A DNA stretch of 64,000 nucleotides, taken from Clostridia bacterium (GTDB taxonomy: Bacteria; Bacillota; Clostridia; Oscillospirales; CAG-272). How positions within the stretch are numbered: the stretch's first letter is position 1; every line of letters begins with the position of its first letter. Location: assembly GCA_017410065.1 (NCBI GenBank), contig JAFQRL010000037.1:1-64000 (forward strand), written 5' to 3'. Under the pieces are notes generated by a model that was not told where the DNA came from, did not search any database, and saw only the letters and a list, made by a program, of their open reading frames with translations. A program made the translations under genes and the position numbers. Shown piece by piece: positions 32,086 to 41,323 of this stretch.

Positions 32086-33405
32086 TTGTTTAAGGTCGGC
32101 TTATATACCCTCGGCTGTAAGGTCTCAAGCTATGAGACGGAGGCGGTCGCCGAGGCGTTTGAGAGAGAGGGCTTTACCGTCTCTGATTTTGACGGGGTGT
32201 GCGACGTTTACGTTATAAACACCTGCACGGTCACGGCGGAGAGCGATGCAAAGTCCAGAAAGTATATCCGTCGCGCTATCAGAAAAAATCCCTCAGCCGT
32301 GGTTATTGCCATCGGCTGCTACACTCAGCGCGCGCCGAGCGAGGTCGCGGCTATCAGCGGTGTGAGTGCCGTGATAGGTACTGCGGACAAGCTTTCGGCT
32401 GTGGAGATAGCAAAGAAGCTGCTTTCCGAGCGAGGAGACGAGGGTCGCGGCAGGTGCGAGATCATAAGGGTCGGTCTGCTCACCGACGCTACCTTTGAGG
32501 AAATGAAGATCTGTCGCGCGCCGAGAACTCGCGGCTACGTTAAGATCGAGGACGGCTGCGATTGCAAATGCACCTATTGCGCCATATCCCAGGCTCGCGG
32601 ACCTGTCAGGTCAAAAAAGCCCGAGGACGTGCTTCGGGAGGTAAAGGCGCTTGCCGCAGGCGGCACGAAGGAGATTGTGCTCACAGGCATTGAAACAGGC
32701 TCCTACGGTAAGGATATCGGAGAGGGGTGCGACCTTGGGTCGCTTCTTGCTTTGCTCGATAGGGAGCGGGCTTGCGAGCGCATAAGGCTTGGCTCTATGG
32801 CTCCCGAGCTTCTCGGCGAGAGGTTCGTTAGTCGCGCCTGTGTCCTTCCTATTCTCGTTCCGCATTTTCACGTTTCAATGCAGTCGGGCTCGGATAGAGT
32901 GCTGGGTGCGATGAAGCGCAGATATAATCGGAGAATGGCTCTTGCGAACATCGCAAGGATCAGGGAATATATGCCCGAATGTACCTTCACGGCAGATCTT
33001 ATGGTGGGCTTCCCAGGGGAGACCGAGGAAGATTTTCTTGACACCGTTCGATTTGTGAAGGAGGCAAGGCTTCTTGATGCTCACGTTTTCGCTTATTCAA
33101 AAAGAGAGGGAACGGAGGCTGCGGTGATGGCGGAGCAGGTCGCGGACGACGTGAAGAAGGAACGCTCCGCAAGGCTTATCTCGGCTAAAAACCGAATGAG
33201 AGACGAGGTGCTCTCGGATATCTGCGAGAGAAGGCTCCCCCTCGAGTGCATTATGGAAACGGCGGATAAGGGCGGCTACGTTGGTCACTCGGATTCCTAT
33301 ATTGAGGTGTTCTGCGAGAGTGAAAAGGATATTCGCGGAGAGTGCGTCAGCATATTGCCGATAACCCATAAAAACGGAATAATATACGGCGAAATTATAA
33401 CTTAA
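32086..33405 (+). CDS. mtaB: tRNA t6A37 methylthiotransferase MtaB
   Basis: A radical-SAM enzyme that turns t6A37 of tRNA into ms2t6A. Motifs: YTLGCKVSSYE and CDVYVINTCTVT supply two Cys of the N-terminal cluster domain, IGCYTQRAP the third, and DGCDCKCTYCAI carries the radical-SAM CxxxCxxC. I place the start at the TTG at 32086, giving MFKVGLYTLGC; GGAGAA at 32075-32080 is properly spaced. An ATG at 32029 would add 19 residues without a ribosome site. The gene length is then 439 residues, normal for the family. Confidence 0.92.
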   Translation: MFKVGLYTLGCKVSSYETEAVAEAFEREGFTVSDFDGVCDVYVINTCTVTAESDAKSRKYIRRAIRKNPSAVVIAIGCYTQRAPSEVAAISGVSAVIGTADKLSAVEIAKKLLSERGDEGRGRCEIIRVGLLTDATFEEMKICRAPRTRGYVKIEDGCDCKCTYCAISQARGPVRSKKPEDVLREVKALAAGGTKEIVLTGIETGSYGKDIGEGCDLGSLLALLDRERACERIRLGSMAPELLGERFVSRACVLPILVPHFHVSMQSGSDRVLGAMKRRYNRRMALANIARIREYMPECTFTADLMVGFPGETEEDFLDTVRFVKEARLLDAHVFAYSKREGTEAAVMAEQVADDVKKERSARLISAKNRMRDEVLSDICERRLPLECIMETADKGGYVGHSDSYIEVFCESEKDIRGECVSILPITHKNGIIYGEIIT

Positions 33406-33439
33406 GTTTACAAAATGAGATAAAAATAGAGGTGTAAAA

Positions 33440-34831
33440 ATGAAAAACACAGAAAAAACAATGGACAAAGTAGTTGCGCTTTGCAAGACTCGCGGCTTTA
33501 TTTTCCCCGGCTCGGAGATCTACGGCGGCCTTGCAAATTCCTGGGATTACGGCCCTCTCGGCGTTGAGTTCAAAAACAACGTTAAGCGCGCTTGGTGGAA
33601 GAAGTTCGTTCAGGAGTCTCGCTATAACGTAGGTCTTGACGCGGCTATCATTATGAATCCCGAGGCTTGGGTCGCATCGGGTCACGTTGGCGGCTTCTCC
33701 GATCCTCTTATGGACTGCAAGGGCTGTAAGGCTCGTCACAGAGCGGATAAGCTTATTGAGGAATACGCATTTGCAAACGGTCTTGAGGATAATCCCGCAG
33801 GCTGGAGCTTTGAGCAGATGGCGGCGTATATTAAGGAAAAGGGAATTGTTTGCCCCGACTGCGGCGGTAACGATTTCACCGATATTAAGAAATTCAACCT
33901 TATGTTCAAGACCTTTATCGGCGTAACCGAGGATTCCACGAACACGGTTTATCTTCGTCCCGAGACGGCGCAGGGTATTTTCGTAAACTTCAATTCGGTG
34001 CAGAGATCCACGAGAAAGAAGCTTCCCTTCGGCGTTGCGCAGATCGGTAAGTCCTTCAGAAACGAGATCACTCCCGGTAACTTCGTGTTCCGTACCCGTG
34101 AGTTTGAGCAGATGGAGCTTGAGTTCTTCTGCAAGCCCGGCACCGACCTTGAATGGTTTGCTTATTGGAAGAATTATTGCCACAAGTGGCTTCTTGATCT
34201 CGGTATGAGAGACGAGAACCTTCGTCTCCGCGATCACGATCCCGACGAGCTTTGCTTCTACTCCAAGGCAACAACCGACTTTGAGTTCCTCTTCCCCTTC
34301 GGCTGGGGCGAGCTTTGGGGCGTTGCCGATAGAACCGACTACGACCTCGGTCAGCATCAGAATCACTCTGGCAAGGATATGACCTACTTCGATCAGGAGA
34401 CAGGCGAGCACTACATCCCCTACGTTATCGAGCCCTCTCTCGGTGCAGACAGAGTTGCGCTTGCATTCCTTGTTGACGCATACGATGAGGAGACCATCGG
34501 CGAGGGCGACGTTCGTACCGTTCTTCACCTTCATCCCGCTCTTGCTCCCTTCAAGGCAGCAGTTCTTCCTCTTTCCAAGAAGCTTTCTGATAAGGCTCTT
34601 GAGCTTTACGACGAGCTTGCGAAGGAGTTTATGGTCGACTTCGACGAAACAGGCTCTATCGGTAAGAGATACCGCCGTGAGGACGAGATCGGCACTCCCT
34701 TCTGCATCACCTACGACTTCGACACCGAAAACGACGGCTGCGTAACCGTTCGTGACAGAGACACAATGGAGCAGGTCAGAATTCCTGTGGGCGAGGTCAA
34801 GGAGTATATCAGAGAGCGCCTTGCATTCTGA
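33440..34831 (+). CDS. glyQS: Glycyl-tRNA synthetase, homodimeric type
   Basis: A class II synthetase of the single-chain alpha2 type, 463 residues. It begins [23 protein letters not shown], has the zinc-binding pair CKGCKARH and CPDCGGNDF, motif 2 region [19 protein letters not shown] and motif 3 [14 protein letters not shown], and an anticodon domain with [14 protein letters not shown]. Clostridia more often use the alpha2-beta2 form (glyQ plus glyS), so this type is a lineage clue. No T-box precedes it. Confidence 0.95.
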   Translation: MKNTEKTMDKVVALCKTRGFIFPGSEIYGGLANSWDYGPLGVEFKNNVKRAWWKKFVQESRYNVGLDAAIIMNPEAWVASGHVGGFSDPLMDCKGCKARHRADKLIEEYAFANGLEDNPAGWSFEQMAAYIKEKGIVCPDCGGNDFTDIKKFNLMFKTFIGVTEDSTNTVYLRPETAQGIFVNFNSVQRSTRKKLPFGVAQIGKSFRNEITPGNFVFRTREFEQMELEFFCKPGTDLEWFAYWKNYCHKWLLDLGMRDENLRLRDHDPDELCFYSKATTDFEFLFPFGWGELWGVADRTDYDLGQHQNHSGKDMTYFDQETGEHYIPYVIEPSLGADRVALAFLVDAYDEETIGEGDVRTVLHLHPALAPFKAAVLPLSKKLSDKALELYDELAKEFMVDFDETGSIGKRYRREDEIGTPFCITYDFDTENDGCVTVRDRDTMEQVRIPVGEVKEYIRERLAF

Positions 34832-34892
34832 TTTTTGAGTTATCCGAATTTTGGAAAGCCCCACCCGGGCTCAACCTGAGGGGGCGCCATTT

Positions 34893-34995
34893 CTCGGATA
34901 TCACGGCTTGATATCCGAGCTTAATATGAGCGGATATCGGCTTAGATCAAGCAAAAAAACATTTAAGGGTTGTCATCATTTTTATGGCAACCCTT
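34893..34995 (+). other. Two stem-loops between glyQS and azlC
   Basis: A perfect 11-bp stem with a 5-nt loop lies at 34893-34919, and a 12-bp stem with one wobble (arms AAGGGTTGTCAT and ATGGCAACCCTT) at 34965-34995. Only a weak T run follows, so they may be a leaky terminator or an azlC attenuator. Confidence 0.55.
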
Positions 34996-35009
34996 CTCTG
35001 ATAATTTTT

Positions 35010-35753
35010 ATGAAAAACAGTAAAAATGTAAATAAAAGTATGCATATTGCGGCAATTAAGGCGGCTTTCCCCCATACTTTGCCGATAATGGCAGGCTTCC
35101 TTTTTCTTGGCGCATCATATGGCGTGCTGATGGCATCAAAGGGCTTCTCCTTCCTGTTTCCTATGATGACCAGCCTCTTTGTTTTTGCGGGCAGTATGGA
35201 GTTTGCTCTTGCAAATCTTCTGCTCGGTGCGTTCGCTCCGCTGGAGGCTGTGTTTATGGCACTCGTTATAAATGCGCGCCATATCTTCTACGGAATATCG
35301 ATGCTTGATAAGTATCGCGCGATGGGAATAAAAAAGCTTTATCTTATCTTCGCTCTTTGCGACGAGACCTTCTCCGTGGTTTATCAGGTCGAGCCGCCCG
35401 AGGGCGTGGACCGTGGGCTTTTCTCTCTTTATATATCCATTCTCGACCACAGCTATTGGGTGATCGGCGCGACGCTCGGAGGTATTTTCGGCTCGCTTAT
35501 CCCTCTCGGAATCAAGGGAATAGACTTTGCGATGACCGCACTTTTCGTGGTTATTCTGCTTGAGCAGATCCTGGCGGGTGTTAAAAATCTCCCCTCCGTG
35601 CTTATCGGCTTGCTCACCTCGCTTTGCGCTCTCCTCATCTTCGGACCCTCGGATTTTCTTATTCCCGCGATGGCGTTTATGCTTCTTGCACTTACGGCTC
35701 TGCGCCGCCCCATAGACTCGCTTATGCGGAAAAAGGGGAGGGACGTGTCGTGA
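35010..35753 (+). CDS. azlC: AzlC-like branched-chain amino acid exporter, large subunit
   Basis: AzlC and AzlD form a branched-chain amino acid exporter. This 247-residue protein has several membrane segments and the family signatures [44 protein letters not shown] and [10 protein letters not shown]. The ATG at 35010 lacks a clear ribosome site; an ATG at 35040 is an alternative. The stop overlaps the azlD start (GTGA). Confidence 0.9.
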   Translation: MKNSKNVNKSMHIAAIKAAFPHTLPIMAGFLFLGASYGVLMASKGFSFLFPMMTSLFVFAGSMEFALANLLLGAFAPLEAVFMALVINARHIFYGISMLDKYRAMGIKKLYLIFALCDETFSVVYQVEPPEGVDRGLFSLYISILDHSYWVIGATLGGIFGSLIPLGIKGIDFAMTALFVVILLEQILAGVKNLPSVLIGLLTSLCALLIFGPSDFLIPAMAFMLLALTALRRPIDSLMRKKGRDVS

Positions 35754-36079
35754 ATTTGCTTGAAATGATAGTTATGATAGCACTTGTTGCTCTCACGACT
35801 ATGGCAACGCGCTTTGCTCCCTTTATTATATTCAAATCGGACAAGGCACCTCCCAAGTTCCTCGGTTATCTCGGGCGAGCTCTGCCGCCTGCGGTCTTTG
35901 GTATGCTTGTGGTTTATTGCTTAAAGAGTGTCTCTCTTTTGGCTTTTCCCTTCGGGCTGCCCGAGCTTATAGGAGTTGTGGTCGTGGTTTGCTTGCATCT
36001 TATTTTCAGAAAGATGCTGGTTTCTATAATCGGCGGCACAGGCGTTTATCTCGTGCTTGTTAATCTCGTTTTAATATGA
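35750..36079 (+). CDS. azlD: AzlD-like branched-chain amino acid exporter, small subunit
   Basis: The 109-residue partner of AzlC with three or four membrane helices and the family motif [17 protein letters not shown], plus [24 protein letters not shown] start overlapping the azlC stop is chosen because AAGGGGAGGG lies 8-18 bases upstream. Confidence 0.9.
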   Translation: MNLLEMIVMIALVALTTMATRFAPFIIFKSDKAPPKFLGYLGRALPPAVFGMLVVYCLKSVSLLAFPFGLPELIGVVVVVCLHLIFRKMLVSIIGGTGVYLVLVNLVLI

Positions 36080-36141
36080 GGTGCGGATCACAGGACGACC
36101 CAAGGTAATTTGAAAACGGTTAAAATTGAAAGGCTTATAAA

Positions 36142-36606
36142 ATGGAAAAGGTTAAAAAGATAGCTTCCTTCACCGTGGATCACGATCTGCTTCGCGAGGG
36201 CATATACGTTTCTCGCGTGGATGGCGACGTGACCACCTACGATCTGCGCACGAGAGTGCCCAACGCAGGCGACTATATGGATAATCTCACTATGCACTCG
36301 GTGGAGCATATGATCGCGACCTATATTCGCTCAAGCGAGATCGGCGAACGCGTTATATACTTTGGACCGATGGGCTGTCAGACAGGCTTTTATCTTCTGG
36401 TGAGAGAGGCGGATAACGCTGAGGTTTTGAGTGCGCTTGTTGGTGCACTTCGAAAGACTGTGGAGCACGAAGGGGAAATGTTTGGCGCGGTGCGCCGTGA
36501 ATGTGGAAATTATAAAAATCTCGATCTTTCGGCGGCAAAGGCTGAATGTAAAAGATATCTTGAGATCCTTGAGTCTCGGGGGAACGATTTTACCTACGCC
36601 CGATGA
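36142..36606 (+). CDS. luxS: S-ribosylhomocysteine lyase
   Basis: LuxS cleaves S-ribosylhomocysteine into homocysteine and DPD, the precursor of autoinducer 2. The 154-residue protein has the metal-binding HSVEH motif with the catalytic Glu, the catalytic Cys in GPMGCQTGFY, and the third metal ligand in RRECGNY. It is followed 33 bp later by mtnN, which makes its substrate, so the two form an activated-methyl-cycle unit. Confidence 0.95.
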   Translation: MEKVKKIASFTVDHDLLREGIYVSRVDGDVTTYDLRTRVPNAGDYMDNLTMHSVEHMIATYIRSSEIGERVIYFGPMGCQTGFYLLVREADNAEVLSALVGALRKTVEHEGEMFGAVRRECGNYKNLDLSAAKAECKRYLEILESRGNDFTYAR

Positions 36607-36639
36607 CGTGTCTCAATTTTTGCATTTTTGGAGTTAATT

Positions 36640-37332
36640 ATGTGTGATATTGGAATTATTGGCGCAATGCTGCCCGAGGTAGAGGGTCTCATTGGCGCGC
36701 TTGAAAATAAAGAAGTGGAGACGGTGAGCGGCATTGAGTTTGCATCGGGCAAGCTTTGCGGCAAAAGCGTTGTTATAGCAGGATGCGGCATCGGTAAGGT
36801 GTTTGCCGCCGTTTGCGCTCAAACGATGATCTTGAAATATTCGCCCTCGCTTATCGTGAACACAGGCGTTGGCGGTGCCGTTGCATCCGACCTTCAAACA
36901 GGGGATATCGTTATTGCCGAAAGCCTTGTTCAGCACGATATGGATACATCCGCAATTGGTGATCCCAAGGGACTTGTTTCGGGCATAAACGTTATAAGCT
37001 TTGAGGCTGACCGCCGTGCTTGCGATATACTCCTTTGCGCGGCGAAGTCGCTGGGGCTTTCCGCGAGGCTCGGCAGAGTTGCCACGGGAGATAAGTTCAT
37101 AGCCTCTCCCGAGGATAAATCCAGAATAGGCGACGACTTTGCCGCTGATGCCTGCGAGATGGAGGGCTGCGCCGTAGCGCAGGTGGCATACGTCAATAAG
37201 GTGCCCTTCGCGGTAGTTCGTGCCATCTCCGATTCGGCAGACGGCGAGGCAACGATGGACTATCCCACCTTCCTTCCCATCGCCGCAAAGAACTCTACGA
37301 ATATGACTCTCGCTCTTGTTGAAAATTGGTGA
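36640..37332 (+). CDS. mtnN: 5'-methylthioadenosine/S-adenosylhomocysteine nucleosidase
   Basis: Hydrolyses S-adenosylhomocysteine and methylthioadenosine to adenine and the ribosyl sugar. The 230-residue protein has the N-terminal GIIGAMLPEVEGL with the catalytic Glu, the GVGGAV loop, the substrate stretch ACEMEGCAVAQVA and the catalytic Asp in RAISDSADGEA. The ATG at 36640 is preferred over the in-frame TTG at 36628, which overlaps the ribosome site. Confidence 0.95.
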   Translation: MCDIGIIGAMLPEVEGLIGALENKEVETVSGIEFASGKLCGKSVVIAGCGIGKVFAAVCAQTMILKYSPSLIVNTGVGGAVASDLQTGDIVIAESLVQHDMDTSAIGDPKGLVSGINVISFEADRRACDILLCAAKSLGLSARLGRVATGDKFIASPEDKSRIGDDFAADACEMEGCAVAQVAYVNKVPFAVVRAISDSADGEATMDYPTFLPIAAKNSTNMTLALVENW

Positions 37333-37370
37333 GAGCACCGCTCTCTATTAATGCGGCGCATATATAAAAA

Positions 37371-37454
37371 ATCCTCAAAATCCAAGAAAATATAAGAAAA
37401 CAATGAATAACGAACCGATTTTTCATCTTTTCTTGTAGTTTTCGTTTTGAGGAT
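37371..37454. other. Long nested stem-loop in the gap after mtnN
   Basis: Three sets of perfect arms nest inside each other: ATCCTCAAAA (37371-37380) with 37445-37454, CAAGAAAA (37383-37390) with 37428-37435, and ATGAA (37403-37407) with 37422-37426. It contains no gene. It could be an RNA, a small mobile repeat or part of a termination region. Confidence 0.55.
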
Positions 37455-37535
37455 CAAAGGCTTTCGCGGTTTTATGAACGCTTGGAATATAAGCCTTCCT
37501 GCAAGCTGCTAGCGAATAAATGTAATAGAAAATAT

Positions 37536-37605
37536 AAACGCACCCGATCTTATTGAAGCTGCATATATCGGCTTCGCTTCAGGTCGAGTGCGTTTGCTTT
37601 TTATT
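37536..37605. terminator. Bidirectional terminator between mtnN and the helicase gene
   Basis: AAACGCAC (37536-37543) pairs with GTGCGTTT (37588-37595), with further pairing inside (GAAGC/GCTTC), and T runs follow on the plus strand and A runs precede it. The rest of 37333-37637 holds only the stem-loop at 37371-37454. Confidence 0.8.
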
Positions 37606-37637
37606 TGCTCAAATCGGGTTTTGAGCTTTTTAAAAAA

Positions 37638-40034
37638 TTAATTATCGTCAGCAGAAAGCCAGAATTCGTCAAGGACCTCGCGGAGGCGTTTGGGGTCGCC
37701 GATGAATTTAACTCCGCGCCAAAGGTCGGGAAGGGATTTTTTGTAGATGGGGTCATCAAATCTATCGTCTATAAGAACGATAACGCCTCTGTCGTCCTCT
37801 CGCCTTATAACTCTGCCCGCTGCTTGGAATACGCGGTTCATACCGGGGTAGATATAGGCGTATTGCTTGCCCATCTCGTATTTTTCGTTGAAATATTCGG
37901 TGAGCGCTTCCCGCTCGTATGAAAGAGAAGGCATACCGATACCGACTACAACGGCACCGATCAGGCTATCTCCGGCAAGGTCAATACCCTCTGAATATAT
38001 ACCGCCCATAACGCAAAAGGCAACGAGATATCTGCCGTCCTCGTTTTTGAAGCAGTCAAGAAAATCCTTCTTTTCTTTTTGGGACATATTTCTTTTTTGA
38101 GTGATGATCTTAAGCTTAGGGTAGCTTTCGCTGAATTTTTTCGAAAGCGCATCCGAATAAGCAAAGGAAGGGGAGAAGATCATATAGTGACCTCGCTTTG
38201 CCGAAACTGTTGCGGCGATCACTCTGCACACCGCAAGAAGGGTGTCCTCTCTTTCCGAAAATCTCGTGCTCACCTTGTCCATCACGGTAACGGAAAGCTG
38301 GCTTGGATCAAAGGGGGAGGAGACCTCAAGAGTATCGTCAGACCTCTCTCCGCCAAGCAAGGATTTATAATAGGAAAGCGGCGTGAGGGTGGCTGAAAAC
38401 ATCACCGTTCCGTGGCAAAGATCAAGCCTCTTGCGTATCTCGCGAGATGAATCAAGGCAAAATAATTTAACACGGATAGCCCCTTTTTCGAAAAATGTAA
38501 ACAATTGATAACATTCATCAAATCTTGCAAGGGCGGAATTGAATTTTTTGATCTTGTAGTAATATCCGCGGATAAGGTTTGAGCGCTCATCTGCCATCTC
38601 GTCCTTTTGAAGGTAGGCGCGGTAAAGCTCACCCTCGGCACACGCTTCCAGCTCGTCAAAAAGAAGATAAAGTCTTTCGGGGATCTCGGAAAGATTTGCC
38701 GAGCCTGACATCTCGCCGCTCTCGCTCTCTCTTAATTCATCCTTAAGGTAGGGCATCATCGTATCGTGAAATACGCGGACTGCCGCTTCGGCGGTTTTGA
38801 TGAGAGCGTTGTGCTCGCCAAGAAGGAGGCCGAGCTCGCTTGGGGAAAGCTCAAATTCGGTTATCTCGTCGGAATATATCTCCCTTGCGCGCTCAACAAG
38901 GTTATGCGCCTCGTCTATAAGCAGGGCGTAGCTGCCGCCCTTATCGAAGAAGCGGCGGATATATGCGTGGGTATCGAAAACGTGGTTGAAATCACAGCAC
39001 ACAACGTCGCAAAGCTCGGCGTATGAAAGCATAAGCTCGTAGGGGCAAACACCCCGTTTTTGCGACACCTCCCGCGCCGTTTCAACCGAAATGACGGAAT
39101 AATTCATATCGTATAGGGCGAGGGTGGCATCTGCGAGGCTCTTACAGGCGGAATACGGGCACGCCTTCCTTGAGGTTCGGCAGACCCGAGAGCTGATGCA
39201 CGCCTTGTCCTTTGCCGTGAGAATTACGGCGCGTATTTTTGCGCCGCTCTCGCACATCAGATCTATGCACCCCTTAAGTGCCTCGGAGGTGGTGGATTTA
39301 GGGGTCAGATAAAATATCTTCTGAAATCTTCCGTCTCCAAGGGCGCGCAGGGCGGGGAAAAGCGCAGAGACGGTCTTGCCCGTGCCTGTGGGTGCGGAGG
39401 CGTATAGCACGCCGCCTCGCGAGAGAGTTCTGTATGCCTGCCTTATGAATTCGCTTTGCCCCTCACGTATGCTTGAATAGGGAAAGCGCATACCCCGAAG
39501 TGATGGTATCCTCTCGGTCACTCGCTCTACCTCGGGTCTTGCGTATTTTGCTATAAGGTCGGTGCATTTTTTGAAGAATGTGGAAAGCTTTTTAGCCGAA
39601 GCTGTCTCCTCTACCGTGTTAAACTCTCCGCTGGAGGGGCTGATGTAGGTTATGGAAAGCTTGATCTCGGATAGCCCCTGAAGCTCGGCGAGAATATGCC
39701 CCAGGGCAAATGCTTCACCCCGAATTTGGGACACCTCCTCCCGCCTGGGTCTTGACGGAGAGGAGCTGATCTCTCGCACGATGCTGATCTTGTTTTCGGA
39801 CACAGAGTCCGCCGTGGCGTGAAGCTCGAAGGAATAGCCTGCGGTCTCAAAGCCGTATATCAGCCTCTCGGGCGTGGCATCGCCAAGGATGGCGGCTATG
39901 CGCTTTTCGGAGAGAGTGCCCGAGCGAGGCTCGTCCTCATCGAAGGGGAGTGCTTGCGCTATTCCGCGGCGCGAGATAGAAACAAATTCAAAAAGCCCGA
40001 GCGCGATCTTGCCCGAATCCTGATCGTATAGCAT
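37638..40034 (-). CDS. DinG/XPD-family ATP-dependent DNA helicase
   Basis: A superfamily 2 helicase of 798 residues that unwinds DNA 5' to 3' and is likely used in repair. An N-terminal domain of about 190 residues precedes the helicase core. Walker A is SAPTGTGKTVSALF; four Cys typical of the XPD iron-sulfur domain follow (CISSRVC ... CPYSAC); the DEAH box is LLIDEAHNLVERA; late motifs include VMFSATLTPLSYY and QAAGRVIRREDDRG. It is transcribed from its own promoter at 40068-40096, so it is not part of the adjacent viral operon although it follows it directly. Confidence 0.93.
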   Translation of the reverse strand: MLYDQDSGKIALGLFEFVSISRRGIAQALPFDEDEPRSGTLSEKRIAAILGDATPERLIYGFETAGYSFELHATADSVSENKISIVREISSSPSRPRREEVSQIRGEAFALGHILAELQGLSEIKLSITYISPSSGEFNTVEETASAKKLSTFFKKCTDLIAKYARPEVERVTERIPSLRGMRFPYSSIREGQSEFIRQAYRTLSRGGVLYASAPTGTGKTVSALFPALRALGDGRFQKIFYLTPKSTTSEALKGCIDLMCESGAKIRAVILTAKDKACISSRVCRTSRKACPYSACKSLADATLALYDMNYSVISVETAREVSQKRGVCPYELMLSYAELCDVVCCDFNHVFDTHAYIRRFFDKGGSYALLIDEAHNLVERAREIYSDEITEFELSPSELGLLLGEHNALIKTAEAAVRVFHDTMMPYLKDELRESESGEMSGSANLSEIPERLYLLFDELEACAEGELYRAYLQKDEMADERSNLIRGYYYKIKKFNSALARFDECYQLFTFFEKGAIRVKLFCLDSSREIRKRLDLCHGTVMFSATLTPLSYYKSLLGGERSDDTLEVSSPFDPSQLSVTVMDKVSTRFSEREDTLLAVCRVIAATVSAKRGHYMIFSPSFAYSDALSKKFSESYPKLKIITQKRNMSQKEKKDFLDCFKNEDGRYLVAFCVMGGIYSEGIDLAGDSLIGAVVVGIGMPSLSYEREALTEYFNEKYEMGKQYAYIYPGMNRVFQAAGRVIRREDDRGVIVLIDDRFDDPIYKKSLPDLWRGVKFIGDPKRLREVLDEFWLSADDN

Positions 40035-40067
40035 ATTTACTCTCCCCCTTTAATTTTCTTATAAACT

Positions 40068-40096
40068 ATTTTAACATATAAAATCGGCAAAGTCAA
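40068..40096 (-). promoter_or_regulatory. Promoter of the DinG-like helicase
   Basis: On the minus strand TTGACT (40096-40091) and TAAAAT (40073-40068), 17 bp apart. The -35 element and most of the spacer lie inside the stem-loop that ends the viral operon (40084-40110), so reading through that stem-loop could affect initiation. The ribosome site AAAGGGGGAGAG precedes the start codon. Confidence 0.75.
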
Positions 40097-40120
40097 TACG
40101 ACCTTGCCGACCTTTTTATG
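40084..40120 (-). terminator. Terminator of the viral operon
   Basis: On the minus strand TCGGCAAG pairs with CTTTGCCGA (one bulged base) around a 10-nt loop, followed by TTTTAT. It begins 20 bp after the last stop codon of the operon. Confidence 0.7.
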
Positions 40121-40131
40121 CTTTGAAATAT

Positions 40132-40962
40132 TCAGCACTCGTTCTGCTTCAAGAAGCATTCGAGAAGCCTTGTTTTTGTTTCTATCCAGGCGCATCTCGG
40201 ACCTGTTGCATAAGCGAAGCCCGATTCGTAGCCGCGAAAGCCGACTATCGGCAGAGTCGCAAGCTTAAGAATACCGTCCGCAAGCACCGATGGGGTAAGA
40301 TCGGTCCTTGCCGTGAGTATAACCGAGGCGGTCAGCACCATACAAAGGGTTGACGGAAGAAGCTTCAGGGCAAGCCTTGGCAATCTTGTTTTCTCGGGGT
40401 TGCGAAGCTCCTCGCCGCCCTGCCGCACCGAGGTGAGAAGGGTAGTTGGAGAGAGCGAGACCGCCCTTAATCTGTCTGCTCCGCGAAAAGCTCTTTTGGC
40501 GCGCTTATCAAAGGCTGCGCCGCCTTTATATGCTTCGTATTCTGCCTCCGAGTAGCCAAGCGAGCAGAGCAGAGAGCTTCGCCTGAATTTAAGCTCGGAT
40601 GAGGCGTAATCGGTGCAGAAGGCTCTTAGGGCAGGGATCATATCGGGCTTTATCCGAAGCCGCACACACTCGTATGCATCCCTTGCCGCCTTGAAGCTAT
40701 CACTGCCTTCACCGAGCCTCTCCCCTGCATCCTCAAGGGAAAAGTAGATAACGTAGCTTGAGAGGAGAAGCACGGCGAGAGTCGAGGTGAATTCTACGCC
40801 GCCAATGCCGAAGAAGGTTATGTCCGTGAAGGTGACGAGCACCGCAACGACCGCTGTGATAGCGGCAATTATTTTGCCTGTGTTTTCAATGAGATATCCT
40901 CTGCCGCGCTTCACCATAGCACCGTATTCAAGAAGCCCGTCCTCAAATCCTTCCTTCTTCAT
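40132..40962 (-). CDS. Membrane protein of unknown function, last gene of the viral operon
   Basis: A 276-residue protein that I do not recognise. Two membrane helices at about residues 28-75 (IIAAITAVVAVLVTFTDITFF and the next) are followed by a soluble domain of about 120 residues and a weaker hydrophobic pair near the C-terminus. It has a strong ribosome site (GGAGGCG). It overlaps the preceding small membrane gene by about 20 bp. Host-like codon use and the coupled overlap argue that it is expressed with the capsid genes. It might act in DNA ejection, release or anchoring, but nothing in the sequence proves this. Confidence 0.65.
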   Translation of the reverse strand: MKKEGFEDGLLEYGAMVKRGRGYLIENTGKIIAAITAVVAVLVTFTDITFFGIGGVEFTSTLAVLLLSSYVIYFSLEDAGERLGEGSDSFKAARDAYECVRLRIKPDMIPALRAFCTDYASSELKFRRSSLLCSLGYSEAEYEAYKGGAAFDKRAKRAFRGADRLRAVSLSPTTLLTSVRQGGEELRNPEKTRLPRLALKLLPSTLCMVLTASVILTARTDLTPSVLADGILKLATLPIVGFRGYESGFAYATGPRCAWIETKTRLLECFLKQNEC

Positions 40963-41323
40963 TTTTGCGCCTCCTCTCCACCGCCTTGAAGATCAATGCG
41001 CCGATCAGATTACCCACAAATCCCATAAAGGAAATAACCGTCATCTCCTCGGCAATTCTTGAAAGAGCAAAGAAGACCGCAAACACCACAAACCAGAAAA
41101 CGTAAGGGGTCGCTCTTGCAAGAAGATGACTTAATCTTTTGATTATCGGCAGAGCGAAAATTGCTAAAATCAGGACACCTCCGCCAGCCAATGCATATCC
41201 CTCGCCTCTTTCGACCCACACGGGGAAGTAGAGAAGCGTTGCCAGCGCGGGCGGTAGAATACAGAAAGCAAGACCGAGAATATGTAAAGCAATATTTACA
41301 AACGACGGCTTATTTTTCTGCAT
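40943..41323 (-). CDS. Small membrane protein, three to four helices, of unknown function
   Basis: A 126-residue protein made almost entirely of membrane helices (for example ALHILGLAFCILPPALATLLYFPV and YVFWFVVFAVFFAL), with basic ends (ERRRKNEEGR). Its size and layout are compatible with a holin, but no lysin gene lies nearby and the charge pattern is not decisive. The ATG at 41323 is chosen over a TTG at 41329. It overlaps both neighbouring genes. Confidence 0.62.
   Translation of the reverse strand: MQKNKPSFVNIALHILGLAFCILPPALATLLYFPVWVERGEGYALAGGGVLILAIFALPIIKRLSHLLARATPYVFWFVVFAVFFALSRIAEEMTVISFMGFVGNLIGALIFKAVERRRKNEEGRI

Noticed and set aside
33406..33439. T-box riboswitch for glycyl-tRNA synthetase
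   Set aside because: The gap after mtaB is only 34 bp, too short for a T-box.
37638..40034. Helicase as part of the viral operon
   Set aside because: A stem-loop ends the viral operon before it and the helicase has its own promoter; DinG-like helicases are ordinary chromosomal genes.
40943..41323. Firm assignment as a phage holin
   Set aside because: Size and helices fit, but there is no lysin gene and no diagnostic charge pattern, so only a description is given.
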